Assembly: GCA_963784415.1 (NCBI GenBank) | Contig: CAWARK010000002.1 | Coordinates: 372,001 to 436,000, forward strand | DNA length: 64,000 nucleotides | Reading direction: 5' to 3' | Origin: UBA7672 sp963784415 | Lineage (GTDB): Bacteria; Pseudomonadota; Alphaproteobacteria; Caulobacterales; Hyphomonadaceae | Part shown: piece after piece, positions 17,225 to 25,631 of the stretch | How the letters are laid out: each line of letters begins with the position of its first letter | Numbering within the stretch: position 1 is the first letter of the stretch | Notes under the pieces: generated by a model | Told to the model about the DNA's origin: nothing | Seen by the model: the letters and a program-made list of their open reading frames with translations, nothing else | Databases searched by the model: none | Program-made: the position numbers and the translations under genes

Positions 17225-18025
17225 TCAAGGCTTGCGCGCGCAATACGCGCTGCTGACAACCGTGCGCCGCACCTCTCCGCCAAAATCCTCGCGCGCGATA
17301 CGCTCCACATCGCTGAGCAGCCGCGCTCGCGTCGCGTCCGGCGCCATGCGCACGCGCGAGAAGGTGCCGTATAGCGCGCTGAGCCTTTGCGGCGAGAAGA
17401 CAATCTCCTTGCTGAACACGCGATGCTCTGCATCCACAAACCCCGCCGCGCGCAACTCGCCGAGCCGTGAGGCGACATCCATCGCAAAGGGTGGCCGTCC
17501 GTTGGTGGCTTCCGGGTCCTGCTCCAGCCCTGCGAACAGATGCGCTGTCGCGTGATCAAACCCATCCGGCCGCGCCGCATCGTGAAACACGTGCCACCAC
17601 ATCGCGAAATGCCCGTCCGGCTTGAGCGCATCTTTCGCGCGTGCCAGCGACTTCATGCGCGGCACCCAGTGAAAACTCGTCGCTGCAAATCCGAAATCGA
17701 AAAAGCCAAGGGGCAGGGCAGCCGCTTCGAACCGCGCAATCTCGATTGTCAGCCGCGGATCTCCTGCAGCCTTCTCGCGCATCTTCTCGGCCAATCGTCC
17801 ATCCGGCTCGATCGCCAGCAGGTAACGCACCGGCGTCGCCAGCACAGGGAGCGTGGCATGACCCGTCCCCGCGCCAATCTCGAAACAGTCGCTCTGCGCA
17901 TTCAGCCCGCACCGCGTCCGCAGCCAGTCGAACAGCGCCGCCGGATAGCCCGGCCGCGCCAGGTCATACTGGTCCGGATCGCTGCCGAACTTTGTCCTGC
18001 CCGGAGAAGAGTGGATCGACGCCAT
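17225..18025 (-). CDS. Class I SAM-dependent methyltransferase
   Basis: A 266-residue cytosolic enzyme. The SAM-binding motif I is CFEIGAGTGHATLPVL at about residue 47, followed by an acidic strand end (LLAIEPDG) and motif IV-like FGFAATSFHW. This matches methyltransferase type 11 proteins, which methylate small molecules; the substrate is unknown. It starts 3 bases after the stop of the NTF2-like gene at 18029 and is probably in one transcript with it and with the aminopeptidase gene upstream. Confidence 0.85.
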   Translation of the reverse strand: MASIHSSPGRTKFGSDPDQYDLARPGYPAALFDWLRTRCGLNAQSDCFEIGAGTGHATLPVLATPVRYLLAIEPDGRLAEKMREKAAGDPRLTIEIARFEAAALPLGFFDFGFAATSFHWVPRMKSLARAKDALKPDGHFAMWWHVFHDAARPDGFDHATAHLFAGLEQDPEATNGRPPFAMDVASRLGELRAAGFVDAEHRVFSKEIVFSPQRLSALYGTFSRVRMAPDATRARLLSDVERIAREDFGGEVRRTVVSSAYCARKP

Positions 18026-18028
18026 ATC

Positions 18029-18514
18029 CTATGGCGCAAAGCTCGACCGCGCCGTCAGCGCCCAGCGCCCATCCTTGAACTCGACGATGTAGAGCGAGTC
18101 GAACCGCGACATCTCCGAATTGTCCGCGCGATAGCGCACGAATGTCGTCAGCATGTGCGCCTTGGTCGGCCCGCACTGCACCACCTTGCGGCTCGCCCAC
18201 GCCGAATGGTCCCATCCTTCGGCACCCAGCGTCGTGAACGACGCCTCCAGATCTTCGGGCCCCTTGATGATGCGAACCGTATTGCTCGCGATGCGCACGG
18301 ACGGGAAGTGGAATGTTGCGCCCCACGCCTTGGCGTCCTTCGTGTTGAAGGTGCGCATGAAGTCGTCCGTCACCTTGTAAGCCGGTGTATACGCCGCGCA
18401 CGATGCAAACTGCCTGTCGCCCGCATCATAGCTCATCGACGCGCATGCCGACGTGAACGTCGCCAGCAAAACCGCCAGCGCCGCCAGTGGGTCTCGCCTG
18501 ATGTTGAACTTCAT
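18029..18514 (-). CDS. NTF2-like exported protein, paralogue of 15530-16000
   Basis: The ATG at 18514 gives 161 residues with an N-terminal membrane/signal segment ending TSAC (Cys at about residue 24, a plausible lipobox). The rest aligns with the protein at 15530-16000: VTDDFMRTFNTKD, FHFPSVRIAS, VQCGPTKAHML and SSFAP at the end. Probably a lipoprotein with an NTF2-like ligand pocket. It lies between aminopeptidase P and a methyltransferase gene in a tight minus-strand run. Confidence 0.7.
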   Translation of the reverse strand: MKFNIRRDPLAALAVLLATFTSACASMSYDAGDRQFASCAAYTPAYKVTDDFMRTFNTKDAKAWGATFHFPSVRIASNTVRIIKGPEDLEASFTTLGAEGWDHSAWASRKVVQCGPTKAHMLTTFVRYRADNSEMSRFDSLYIVEFKDGRWALTARSSFAP

Positions 18515-18527
18515 CGCCTGAATCCCT

Positions 18528-20341
18528 CTACAGCGGCTTGCACGCTTCAGCGAGCCAGGCGCGATCATCGCCCGACAGCAGCGGGCCGACTTCGGCCAGC
18601 ACGCGCGCATGATACGCGTTGATCCACGCCCACTCCTGTTCGCTCAGCAGGTTCGGCAGGATCAGGCGGCGATCCAGTGGCGCCAGCGTCAGCGTCTCGA
18701 AGCCCAGCATCTCGCGCTCGCCACCCGCGATCGCCGAAGGCTGCGTCACAACCTGCAGGTTCTCGATCCGGATGCCCCACGCATTGGCTTTGTAGTAGCC
18801 CGGCTCGTTCGACAGGATCATGCCCGGCTCCAGCGGCACGGTGTTCGGCGCCTTCGCCACGCGATGCGGCCCCTCGTGCACGCCGAGATAGGATCCCACG
18901 CCATGGCCCGTGCCATGGTCATAGTCGCAGCCCGCCTCCCACAGCGACATCCGCGCCAGCGCATCCAGCGCCGAGCCCGTCGTGCCTTTCGGAAACCGCA
19001 CGCGCGACAGCGCGACATGCCCTTTGAGCACGCGCGTGTTCCGATCCTTCATCTCGTCCGACACCTCGCCGATCGCCATGGTGCGCGTCACATCTGTCGT
19101 GCCGTCGAGATACTGGCCGCCCGAGTCCAGCAGGAACAGGGTCCCGCGCTCCAGCTTCCGATTGGTCTGCGTATCCGGCCGATAGTGGTTGATTGCCCCG
19201 TTCGGTCCCGCGCTCGAGATCGAGTTGAACGACAGGTCCTGCAGCGATCCCGTCGCCTCGCGGAACTCCTCCACCTTCATCGCGCAGTCGATCTCGGTGA
19301 CATTGCCGGTCTGCCCATGCTCATCGAACCAGCGCAGGAACCGCGCTCAGCGCCGCGCCATCGCGCCGGTGCGCCTGCCGCGATCCCTCGATCTCGACCG
19401 TCGTTCTTCTTCGCCCGCGGCAGCATCACCGGATCGCCCGCACGCATCGTCTGTGCGCCCACCTTGTCCAGCGTGTTGAAGAACCAGGCCGACGCCACCG
19501 ACGGATCAACGCTCACGCGCTTGCCCTTCATGCCGCCCAGCCGCTCCTCGACCGCATCTTCGGCATGCAGCGTCACCTCGTTGCCCAGGTGCCCGACCAG
19601 CTCCGGCCCCACCTTCTTCGGATCGACGAACAGTTCCGCCTGACCATCGGCAAACAGGAACGCGCGCCCAAGGGGCAGGGGCGTACGCGAAACATCGCCG
19701 CCGCGAATGTTGAACAGCCACGCGATCGACGCCGGCGACGTAATCACCGCCGCATCCATCTTCTGCTCGGCCAGCATCTTGCCCAGCCGCGTCCGCTTGG
19801 AGGACGAGCTCTCGCCCGAATATTCCAGCGCGTGCGGCACAACCGCGTGCATCGGCGCCGAGGGACGATCCGTCCACGCAATGTCGATCGGGTTCGGGTC
19901 CGTCGCCACCAGCGTGACGCCCGCCTTAGCCGCCGCATCGGTCAGCCGGTCGAGCGCATCCGGCGACATCAGCCGCGGATCATACGCCACTTTCTTGCCC
20001 GCGAATGTCTGCTTCGCCAGCCACCCGAACGCACCCGGATCGATCAGGTCGCCCACCGTGAACAGCCCCGGCGCCAGCTGCTGCTTCACCTGCAGCGTAT
20101 AGCGCCCGTCCACGAACACGATCGCACTGTCGAGAAACACGAACGCGGCGCCCGCCGATCCGGTAAATCCGGTTGCCCACGCCAGCCGCTCATAGCAGGC
20201 TGGCAGGTATTCGTTCTGATACTCGTCGTCGTGCGGAATATAGATCCCGTCCAGCCCCCGCGCCTTCAGCGCCTCGCGCAGCTTCGGCAGAGACGCCTGC
20301 CCAACCGCCGGCCCGCCGATGACTTCGTAGGTCTGTCTCAT
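18528..20341 (-). CDS. Xaa-Pro aminopeptidase (aminopeptidase P, M24B), reading frame interrupted
   Basis: Two single-base insertions, near 19404 (AA for A) and near 19343 (extra G), split the gene; removing both gives 603 residues, the usual length of the long aminopeptidase P form. The enzyme removes N-terminal residues preceding proline. The metal ligands are all visible: two Asp in the DSGGQYLDGTTDVTRT segment, His in TGHGVGSYLGVHEGP, Glu in LSNEPGYY and Glu in IRIENLQ. The N-terminal creatinase-like domains precede them. Intact catalytic residues in both pieces argue against true decay. Cytosolic; no signal peptide. Confidence 0.9.
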
Positions 20342-20472
20342 GTTCCGCGCCTCAAATGGGGAGTGCGTGGAGACTAGCCCGCGCCGCGCGCCGTGTCATT
20401 CCCAGTGCGAGGTAAGCACTGTCGACAATTTGGCCCGCTCATTCAGCTGGATTAGCGGTGAAACAACGGCAA

Positions 20473-21333
20473 TCAACCCGCCCGCTTGTACGTCAGCGTC
20501 GACCAGCCATTCAGGCGACGCCGGTTCACCAGCGTCAGCCCGCGTCCCGAATACGCCGCCCGCACCTGCGGCTCCTGATGCGTCAGCAGGCCAGACAGGA
20601 TCACGCGCCCGCCCGGCTTCACCAGCTTCGCGATCTCCGGCGCGAGACCCACCAGCGGCCGCGCCAGAATGTTCGCGAGCACAAGATCATACGGCGCCCG
20701 CGTCCGGATCGCGGCATGGCCAGACCCGCGCACATGCATCAATTTCAGCTTCCGTCCCGCGCGATTGTTCTTGCGGTTCTCATGCGCGATGCGGATCGAC
20801 TCCTTGTCGATGTCCGTACCCAGCGCGAACGGCGTTCCCGTCTTCACGGCCGCCAGCGCCAGCACGCCTGAGCCCGTGCCGATGTCGAGCACACGCTGTG
20901 GCCGCTTGCGCCTGATCTCCGCCGACAGCGATTGCAGGCATCCCTTGGTGGTGCCGTGATGCCCCGTGCCGAATGCAGGCCCCGCCTCGATCCACACCGG
21001 AATCTTGCCGCCCTCGAGATGCGCCAGCTCATGCCAGCCCGCCACCACGAACGGGCCAGCATGCACCGCCGGCAGTCCGGCCAGCGACACCGCGACCCAG
21101 TCCTTGTCGTCCAGCTTCTCGACCGCCGCGCGCGCGCCGGGCGCCTCGCGCTCGATGATGGCGGCCGCTTCATTCGCCTGATCCTCCTCGATGCAGAACG
21201 CATCCAGGCTCCAGGAGACCTTCGAGGCTTCCTCTACCGACACCGCCGAAGCAGGCGAGGGGTCCATGCCCGAAAGCACGTCGGAAAGACGCTCGGCGTC
21301 GAGGCGCGGCAGAAGGCAATGAACGCGATACAT
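20473..21333 (-). CDS. prmA: Ribosomal protein L11 methyltransferase
   Basis: A 286-residue SAM-dependent enzyme that trimethylates L11. The diagnostic FGTGHHGTT motif is at about residue 122, the SAM motif VLDIGTGSGVLALAA follows, and the NILARPL motif (the NPPY-like site) lies at about residue 222. The start at the ATG at 21333 begins MYRVHCLLP, the usual N-terminus of the recognition domain. Confidence 0.93.
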   Translation of the reverse strand: MYRVHCLLPRLDAERLSDVLSGMDPSPASAVSVEEASKVSWSLDAFCIEEDQANEAAAIIEREAPGARAAVEKLDDKDWVAVSLAGLPAVHAGPFVVAGWHELAHLEGGKIPVWIEAGPAFGTGHHGTTKGCLQSLSAEIRRKRPQRVLDIGTGSGVLALAAVKTGTPFALGTDIDKESIRIAHENRKNNRAGRKLKLMHVRGSGHAAIRTRAPYDLVLANILARPLVGLAPEIAKLVKPGGRVILSGLLTHQEPQVRAAYSGRGLTLVNRRRLNGWSTLTYKRAG

Positions 21334-21411
21334 GATAGCCCCGGCAAGGAATGTGCCCGGCTTATATAGCCTCATGGCCGCCGTGCAACGCAGGGTTCCC
21401 AAAACAGAAAA

Positions 21412-21433
21412 CCCCGGATCTTTCGATCCGGGG
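21412..21433 (-). terminator. Rho-independent terminator
   Basis: A perfect 9-base-pair stem, CCCCGGATC with GATCCGGGG around a TTTC loop, is followed on the minus strand by TTTTCTGTTTT. It lies about 50 bases beyond the stop of the small minus-strand gene at 21485-21697 and ahead of prmA, separating the two. Confidence 0.8.
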
Positions 21434-21484
21434 CTTGCCGTTGATCGCCGGCATCGTCACGCCAGCGACCAGTTGATCACGCCA

Positions 21485-21697
21485 TCAGCTCTGCTGCGGC
21501 TTCCGCTTGTCGTCAGGCCGGGCCTGTTGCGGGTTCTGATCCTTCTGGCCTTGCTGACCCTGACGGCCCTGCTCAGCTTCCTGCTGGCGACGTTGGCTCT
21601 CATTGTTCCGATCGTGGTTCGGATCGTTGATGTTCGCCTTGTCGGATTTGTCGTTCGGATTCTGATTCTGTTTGGGATCGCGAGGTGTGTTGGTCAT
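21485..21697 (-). CDS. Small Gln/Asn/Asp-rich disordered protein (70 residues)
   Basis: The ATG at 21697 is preceded by AAAGGAA. The product is almost wholly polar, dominated by N, D, Q, K and R with no hydrophobic core, and the second half is a Gln-rich QQEAEQGRQGQQGQ tract. It should be intrinsically disordered. A strong terminator follows. It is the first of five such tiny proteins within 3.3 kb on this strand. No family recognised. Confidence 0.7.
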   Translation of the reverse strand: MTNTPRDPKQNQNPNDKSDKANINDPNHDRNNESQRRQQEAEQGRQGQQGQKDQNPQQARPDDKRKPQQS

Positions 21698-21829
21698 GGG
21701 GCGTTCCTTTCGGCTTCTTGTTTGTGTCGCGCGAAACGAGTTTTCCCCACGTCATTGCGCAGGGATATAACGTCCTGCGGCGACGGGCGTTCCTGCGAAT
21801 TGCAGTGAACGCCGCACGCCGTTGTTTCG

Positions 21830-22051
21830 TTAGCGACGCGGTCCGCCCATCGGTTGCCGATCACCCTGGTCGCTGTCGCCGAGATTGCGCATCGGCTGAT
21901 TGCGTTCCGGCTGCACGGCAGTTCCGATGTAATTGACGTTCTCGCCAATCGCGCCCTTGGGCGTGTCATTGTAGAAGCCATTCGGATCCTTGCCGAACAC
22001 TTCGTCATGCAGCGGATGATGTTCGTTGTAGTTGATCTCTTGCTTGGCCAT
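21830..22051 (-). CDS. Small hydrophilic protein (73 residues)
   Basis: Start at the ATG at 22051, directly after a strong AGGAGG site; an upstream in-frame extension is not credible. The protein is polar with scattered aromatics (NEHHPLHDEVFGKDPNGFYND, NYIGTAV) and ends in a Gly/Pro/Arg-rich tail. It looks like a small, mostly unfolded protein. Function unknown. Confidence 0.7.
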   Translation of the reverse strand: MAKQEINYNEHHPLHDEVFGKDPNGFYNDTPKGAIGENVNYIGTAVQPERNQPMRNLGDSDQGDRQPMGGPRR

Positions 22052-22140
22052 TGATGCCTCCTGCATGTCATGTCCCACGGCTCCGAAGAGCAACGCCGAA
22101 CACGGCAGCTGGTTGCGTAGAGGTTCCACCTCACGCTGAT

Positions 22141-22705
22141 ATGAATTACAAGCCACCCATGCCCTTTGACCGTGACCGCTTCGTCGCCGACTGCACCGCC
22201 TCGCTCGAGCGAGAGCGACCCGCAGGCTGCCATCCACGAACACCTCGCCCGCGCAGTATCCGATCACGCCAGCGTCCTCGCCGCCATGGGCGAGCCGAAC
22301 GAGGCCGGCTTCGACATCCTCATCGCCTCGCCACGCCTCACCATCTTCGCCGCGAAATGGGCGCCGAACATGACGCTGTCGCCGCACAACCATCTGATGT
22401 GGGCGCTGATCGGCATCTACACGGGCAGGGAAGACAACATCTTCTGGAAGCGCACGCACAATGGCCTCCGCGCCGGCGGCGCCAGCGCCCTGTTCGCCGG
22501 CGACGTCGCCTCGCTGCCGCGCGACGTGATCCACTCGGTCACCAATCCGCTCGGCCGCTTCACCGCCGGCCTGCACATCTATGGCGGCGACTTCTTCGAG
22601 ACCGAGCGCAGCCTCTGGAACGCCGAGACACTGGAAGAAGAGCCCTCCAACGGCGAACGCGTCCGAGCAATGTTCGCCGCCGAAAACGCAAAGCTGCGTC
22701 GCTAG
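22141..22705 (+). CDS. Cysteine dioxygenase-like cupin protein, reading frame interrupted
   Basis: One extra base near 22213-22216 separates the N-terminal part (MPFDRDRFVADCTASLERE) from the rest (DPQAAIHEHL onward); corrected length is 187 residues from 22141 or 181 from the ATG at 22159. The cupin core has the metal-binding pair HNH within LSPHNHLMW, a Glu in GREDNIF, and a later His in VIHSVTNP. This matches the predicted metal-dependent, double-stranded beta-helix group related to cysteine and 3-mercaptopropionate dioxygenases. Likely a non-haem iron thiol dioxygenase; substrate uncertain. Stops directly against a convergent gene. Confidence 0.75.
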
Positions 22706-23744
22706 TTACTCGCTGCGGCTCTCGCCACCGGTCTGCGAGCGTCCCTGGCGATCATTCTCGCGACCGCCCGACAGGATATGCTCCAGCGCGTAATTTCCCT
22801 CGTGACAGGCATACTCATAGACCGCCTGCTTCAGCCGGTTCAGCGGCATCTCCCCGCGCCACACCTGCGTGTAGACCGTCGGGTCGTTGACCTCGAACGC
22901 ATAGAGGATCTGGTTGTCGTTGATGCGCGTGAAGCGCTCGGTCAGCTTGCCGTTCTTCGACAGGAACGTGCCGCCCGCATCGCGCTGCGTCGCGTTGATG
23001 TTGGTCGTCTCCACCACCAGCACATCGCCATCCCACCACGCGATCGAGTCGCCATGCCACTGCTCGCGATCATCCGCCTGATGCTTGCCGCCGATCTTCG
23101 CGATCCGCACATCGTGGATCATCTCGGACAGCAGCACGAAGTTGTCGTCGGTCTGCACGATCTGGAAATTGTTGTTGTACAGGTACTGGCCCAGCGGCGG
23201 CCCGGCATTACCTATGATGATGCACCGCTCGGACAAGCCGCGCTCCTCCGGATTGTCGAACCCGGTGCCCAGCCGGCGCGGCGCCGCAGCGCGCAGCTTC
23301 TTGCCTTCCTCGGTCATCGCCGGGACCTTGCCGTTCTCCGGAAACACGATGAACGACGAGCGCAGCTCGCCATTGATGTTCGCCACCGCCGAGCCCGGAT
23401 CGGTGTACGCCACATCGTAATTGCCGACCGGCGGCAGCGGCTTGCCCTTCTCGGGCGCGCCCGCTTTCGGGTCGACGAAGTTCGCTTCCGTCTTGCTGCG
23501 CTGGTTGAACAGGTTGCCGCCTTCAAGCTCGTCCGCCTGCGCCCGGCGTCAGCACCAGCGGCAGGCCCGGCGGCCGTTCGAGGCGGGTCACCGACGCAGT
23601 GCTCCAGACGCCCTGCAGGTCCGGCTTGCCGGTGTGCTGGCGCGGCGGTTGATAGCTGCTCTGCGCCATGGCGACCGGCGCGAGCATCGCGCCCGCCATC
23701 GCCAGCATAGCCGCCGCCATCAGTTGCTTGCTGAGTGCTGTCAT
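22706..23744 (-). CDS. Exported PDLQG-type protein of unknown function (paralogue A), reading frame interrupted
   Basis: Corrected for one extra G in a GGG run at 23542-23544, this is a 345-residue protein with a Sec signal peptide (cleavage after VAMA). The mature N-terminus has the hallmark YQPPRxxxGKPDLQGVWS. Later parts have ERCIIIGNAGPP, a segment on pathway-like beta strands (VRIAKIGGKH), GDSIAWWDGDVLVVETTN, and VYEYACHEGNYALEHIL near the end with a conserved CHEGN. It is homologous to the protein at 42858-43875. Such proteins are frequent in acidobacteria and some alphaproteobacteria but have no known activity that I can name. Confidence 0.75.
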
Positions 23745-23876
23745 CGCTGTCTCTCCCGGGTGACGCTGCAGGGTCTCCGCCCCGCGCCTCAACCGACGGA
23801 CAGTGCCTCAAAGCCGCGCCTGCCAGCAAGCTGGCAGACGCCACTCTTTCGTGAGGCCAAATTCGTGAAGGTTTGG

Positions 23877-24086
23877 CTAGTCTTCCGACGTATCGACCGT
23901 CTCGGTATCAAGCGGATCGCGCACGATCTGGTCGACGTGCTGGCTGGGGCGAGCGCGCTCTTCGCGGCGGCGATCGTCAGACGCCTTCGGCCGCGCGTCG
24001 AACGTGCGCGTCGTGTCCGTCGGCGAATACACGGGCGGTTTCACGCCCGTCGAAGCCGGCTTCGTGGTCTTTTTGAAAGTGGCCAT
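23877..24086 (-). CDS. Small hydrophilic protein (69 residues)
   Basis: The ATG at 24086 has GGAG 9 bases upstream. The product is Lys/Thr/Pro-rich at the N-terminus and acidic at the C-terminus (DTETVDTSED), with a DDRRREERARP centre. No hydrophobic core, so probably disordered. Third member of the small-protein run. Confidence 0.6.
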   Translation of the reverse strand: MATFKKTTKPASTGVKPPVYSPTDTTRTFDARPKASDDRRREERARPSQHVDQIVRDPLDTETVDTSED

Positions 24087-24265
24087 GGGGGCAATCTCCG
24101 TGACGCAAGACCTGGGGCCCGTCCCCTGCCTGACGTGGTTGCATCTGGTAACGAGACGAGCTCGGCAGATCGGCGTCACATGCAAATGCCGCACGCCGTC
24201 ACGGATGGTCACTTGTACGCGGTCGGCCCCGAAGCAGCAGAAAGGCTAGCGGCAGGGGAGGGCCG

Positions 24266-24433
24266 TTAGAGGTCGTCGGTCTTCGCCGGCTTTTCGGCGC
24301 GCAGCAGGGGCCGCTTGCCCATGCGCTGCTCGCGCGTCAGCGCCGTCGGCGCCCGTTCGGAGGCCGCCGCAGCCCGCTCGCGCGCAGCTTTCGCCGGATC
24401 GAACGGCGTACGCTTTTCGGGGGCCTTGCTCAT
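24266..24433 (-). CDS. Very small charged protein (55 residues)
   Basis: Read leftward from the ATG at 24433 to TAA at 24266. The sequence begins MSKAPEKRTPFDPAKAARER and ends KPAKTDDL, with an Ala/Arg/Glu-rich middle that should form one helix. The ribosome-binding site is weak. It resembles its neighbours in size, strand and composition. No family recognised. Confidence 0.5.
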   Translation of the reverse strand: MSKAPEKRTPFDPAKAARERAAAASERAPTALTREQRMGKRPLLRAEKPAKTDDL

Positions 24434-24599
24434 CAGAATACGCTTTCACTGTCACGCGCGACCGGCGCCGGGCGGGGCGCGTCGCAGACGGAAAGACCGG
24501 GCGATTCCGGAGGTCCGTGCCTCCTATATAGCACGTAAAGCCGCGCAACGGGCAAAATTCCGCTGCACGGCCGCAATAGTCGGCATGTCGGACGGGTGG

Positions 24600-24797
24600 C
24601 TAGTCCTTGCGCGCGAGCCCGGCCGGCCGCTGGTCGTTCGCCATGCCCTGGTCGGAGACTTCGCCCGACTGGAGAGCCTTGCGATCGCTCGGCCGCCCGG
24701 CGCTGCCGTTCACGGCCATCTGCTGGGCGCGGTTGGCCTCATTGGCGCGCTGGGCGGCGGTCAGGGGCTTCTGCGGATGCTGGATCGAACTGGACAT
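24600..24797 (-). CDS. Small hydrophilic protein (65 residues)
   Basis: The ATG at 24797 is preceded by GTGGAG. The product is Gln/Asn/Ala/Arg-rich with a central helix-like LTAAQRANEANRAQQMAVNG and a polar tail. It is probably disordered or a single helix. Fifth of the run of small minus-strand proteins. Function unknown. Confidence 0.6.
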   Translation of the reverse strand: MSSSIQHPQKPLTAAQRANEANRAQQMAVNGSAGRPSDRKALQSGEVSDQGMANDQRPAGLARKD

Positions 24798-25013
24798 GAA
24801 GTCTCCACGTCAACCGGCGCAGACAGAACTCCGCCACGCCAGGACGAGCCCTAGAGGTGGGCCCCACAGCCCACCCCGGCAACCCGCTTATTCAGCGGAC
24901 GCGCCTTGGTTCGGACGCAGTTGGGGAGATGCCGCGAACGGAAACAACGAACTCGTAACCGACTCATCTGAACGTCTCTGCCGGGGGCGGGATGCCAACT
25001 AGGAGGCAGCGCC

Positions 25014-25631
25014 ATGGCCAGACTCACATCTGCACAGATTGAATTTCTACAATCCCAAGGACTTGCGGCTGAGGACATGTTCGACGCGGAGAACATGTCA
25101 AAACGTCAGCGAGAAGCAGAGATGGAAACTCAAGGCAAGCGCTTCTATTTCGGAGGCGCTCCGTGCCGAAAAGCGGGCCATACGCTTCGCACAAAGCCGG
25201 GTCATTGCATCCAGTGCGAGACGAAACAGATCGCCTTTGCGAAGCGACACTCAAGTAGCGCGCGCGTTTATGTAGCCGGTTCGCTGAAGGGGCAACGCAC
25301 AAAAATCGGGTCGGCAGAGAGTATCGATAGTAGGTTGGTCCGACTCCGCAGCGATGTTTACGGTGGACTCGATGATTGGGAGATGCTGGCAGCAACCACT
25401 ACTTTGGCAAACGCCGGACAGATCGAGGCGAATGCTCAAAAAGCATTGCATGGTTTTCAGTACACGTCCGTTTACATGAAGGCTGGTCATGCCCAAGAAG
25501 CGCGAGAGATGTTCACGTGCGCATTTCCCGGTGCAGCGCAAGCGCTGATCAACGCGCTCCCTGATCCTCGGCAATTCGAGTTGCTCTGCAATCTGCGGGA
25601 AGCCAAGCAATACGACTGGCAACCCGCCTAA
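25014..25631 (+). CDS. GIY-YIG (T5orf172/MUG113-like) domain protein with N-terminal zinc ribbon
   Basis: A 205-residue protein with a strong AGGAGG site before the ATG. Residues about 50-75 carry CRKAGHTLRTKPGHCIQC, a likely Cys/His zinc-binding element. Residues about 83-165 fit the GIY-YIG-related T5orf172 pattern: RVYVAGSLKGQRTKIG, an Arg in the following helix (SRLVRLRSDVYGGL), a Glu in QIEANAQKAL, and a YMKAGHAQEAREMF segment. This family includes phage and mobile-element nucleases. Base composition is visibly lower in GC than neighbours, suggesting transfer. Its stop overlaps that of the convergent gene by 4 bases. Nuclease activity is inference. Confidence 0.65.
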   Translation: MARLTSAQIEFLQSQGLAAEDMFDAENMSKRQREAEMETQGKRFYFGGAPCRKAGHTLRTKPGHCIQCETKQIAFAKRHSSSARVYVAGSLKGQRTKIGSAESIDSRLVRLRSDVYGGLDDWEMLAATTTLANAGQIEANAQKALHGFQYTSVYMKAGHAQEAREMFTCAFPGAAQALINALPDPRQFELLCNLREAKQYDWQPA

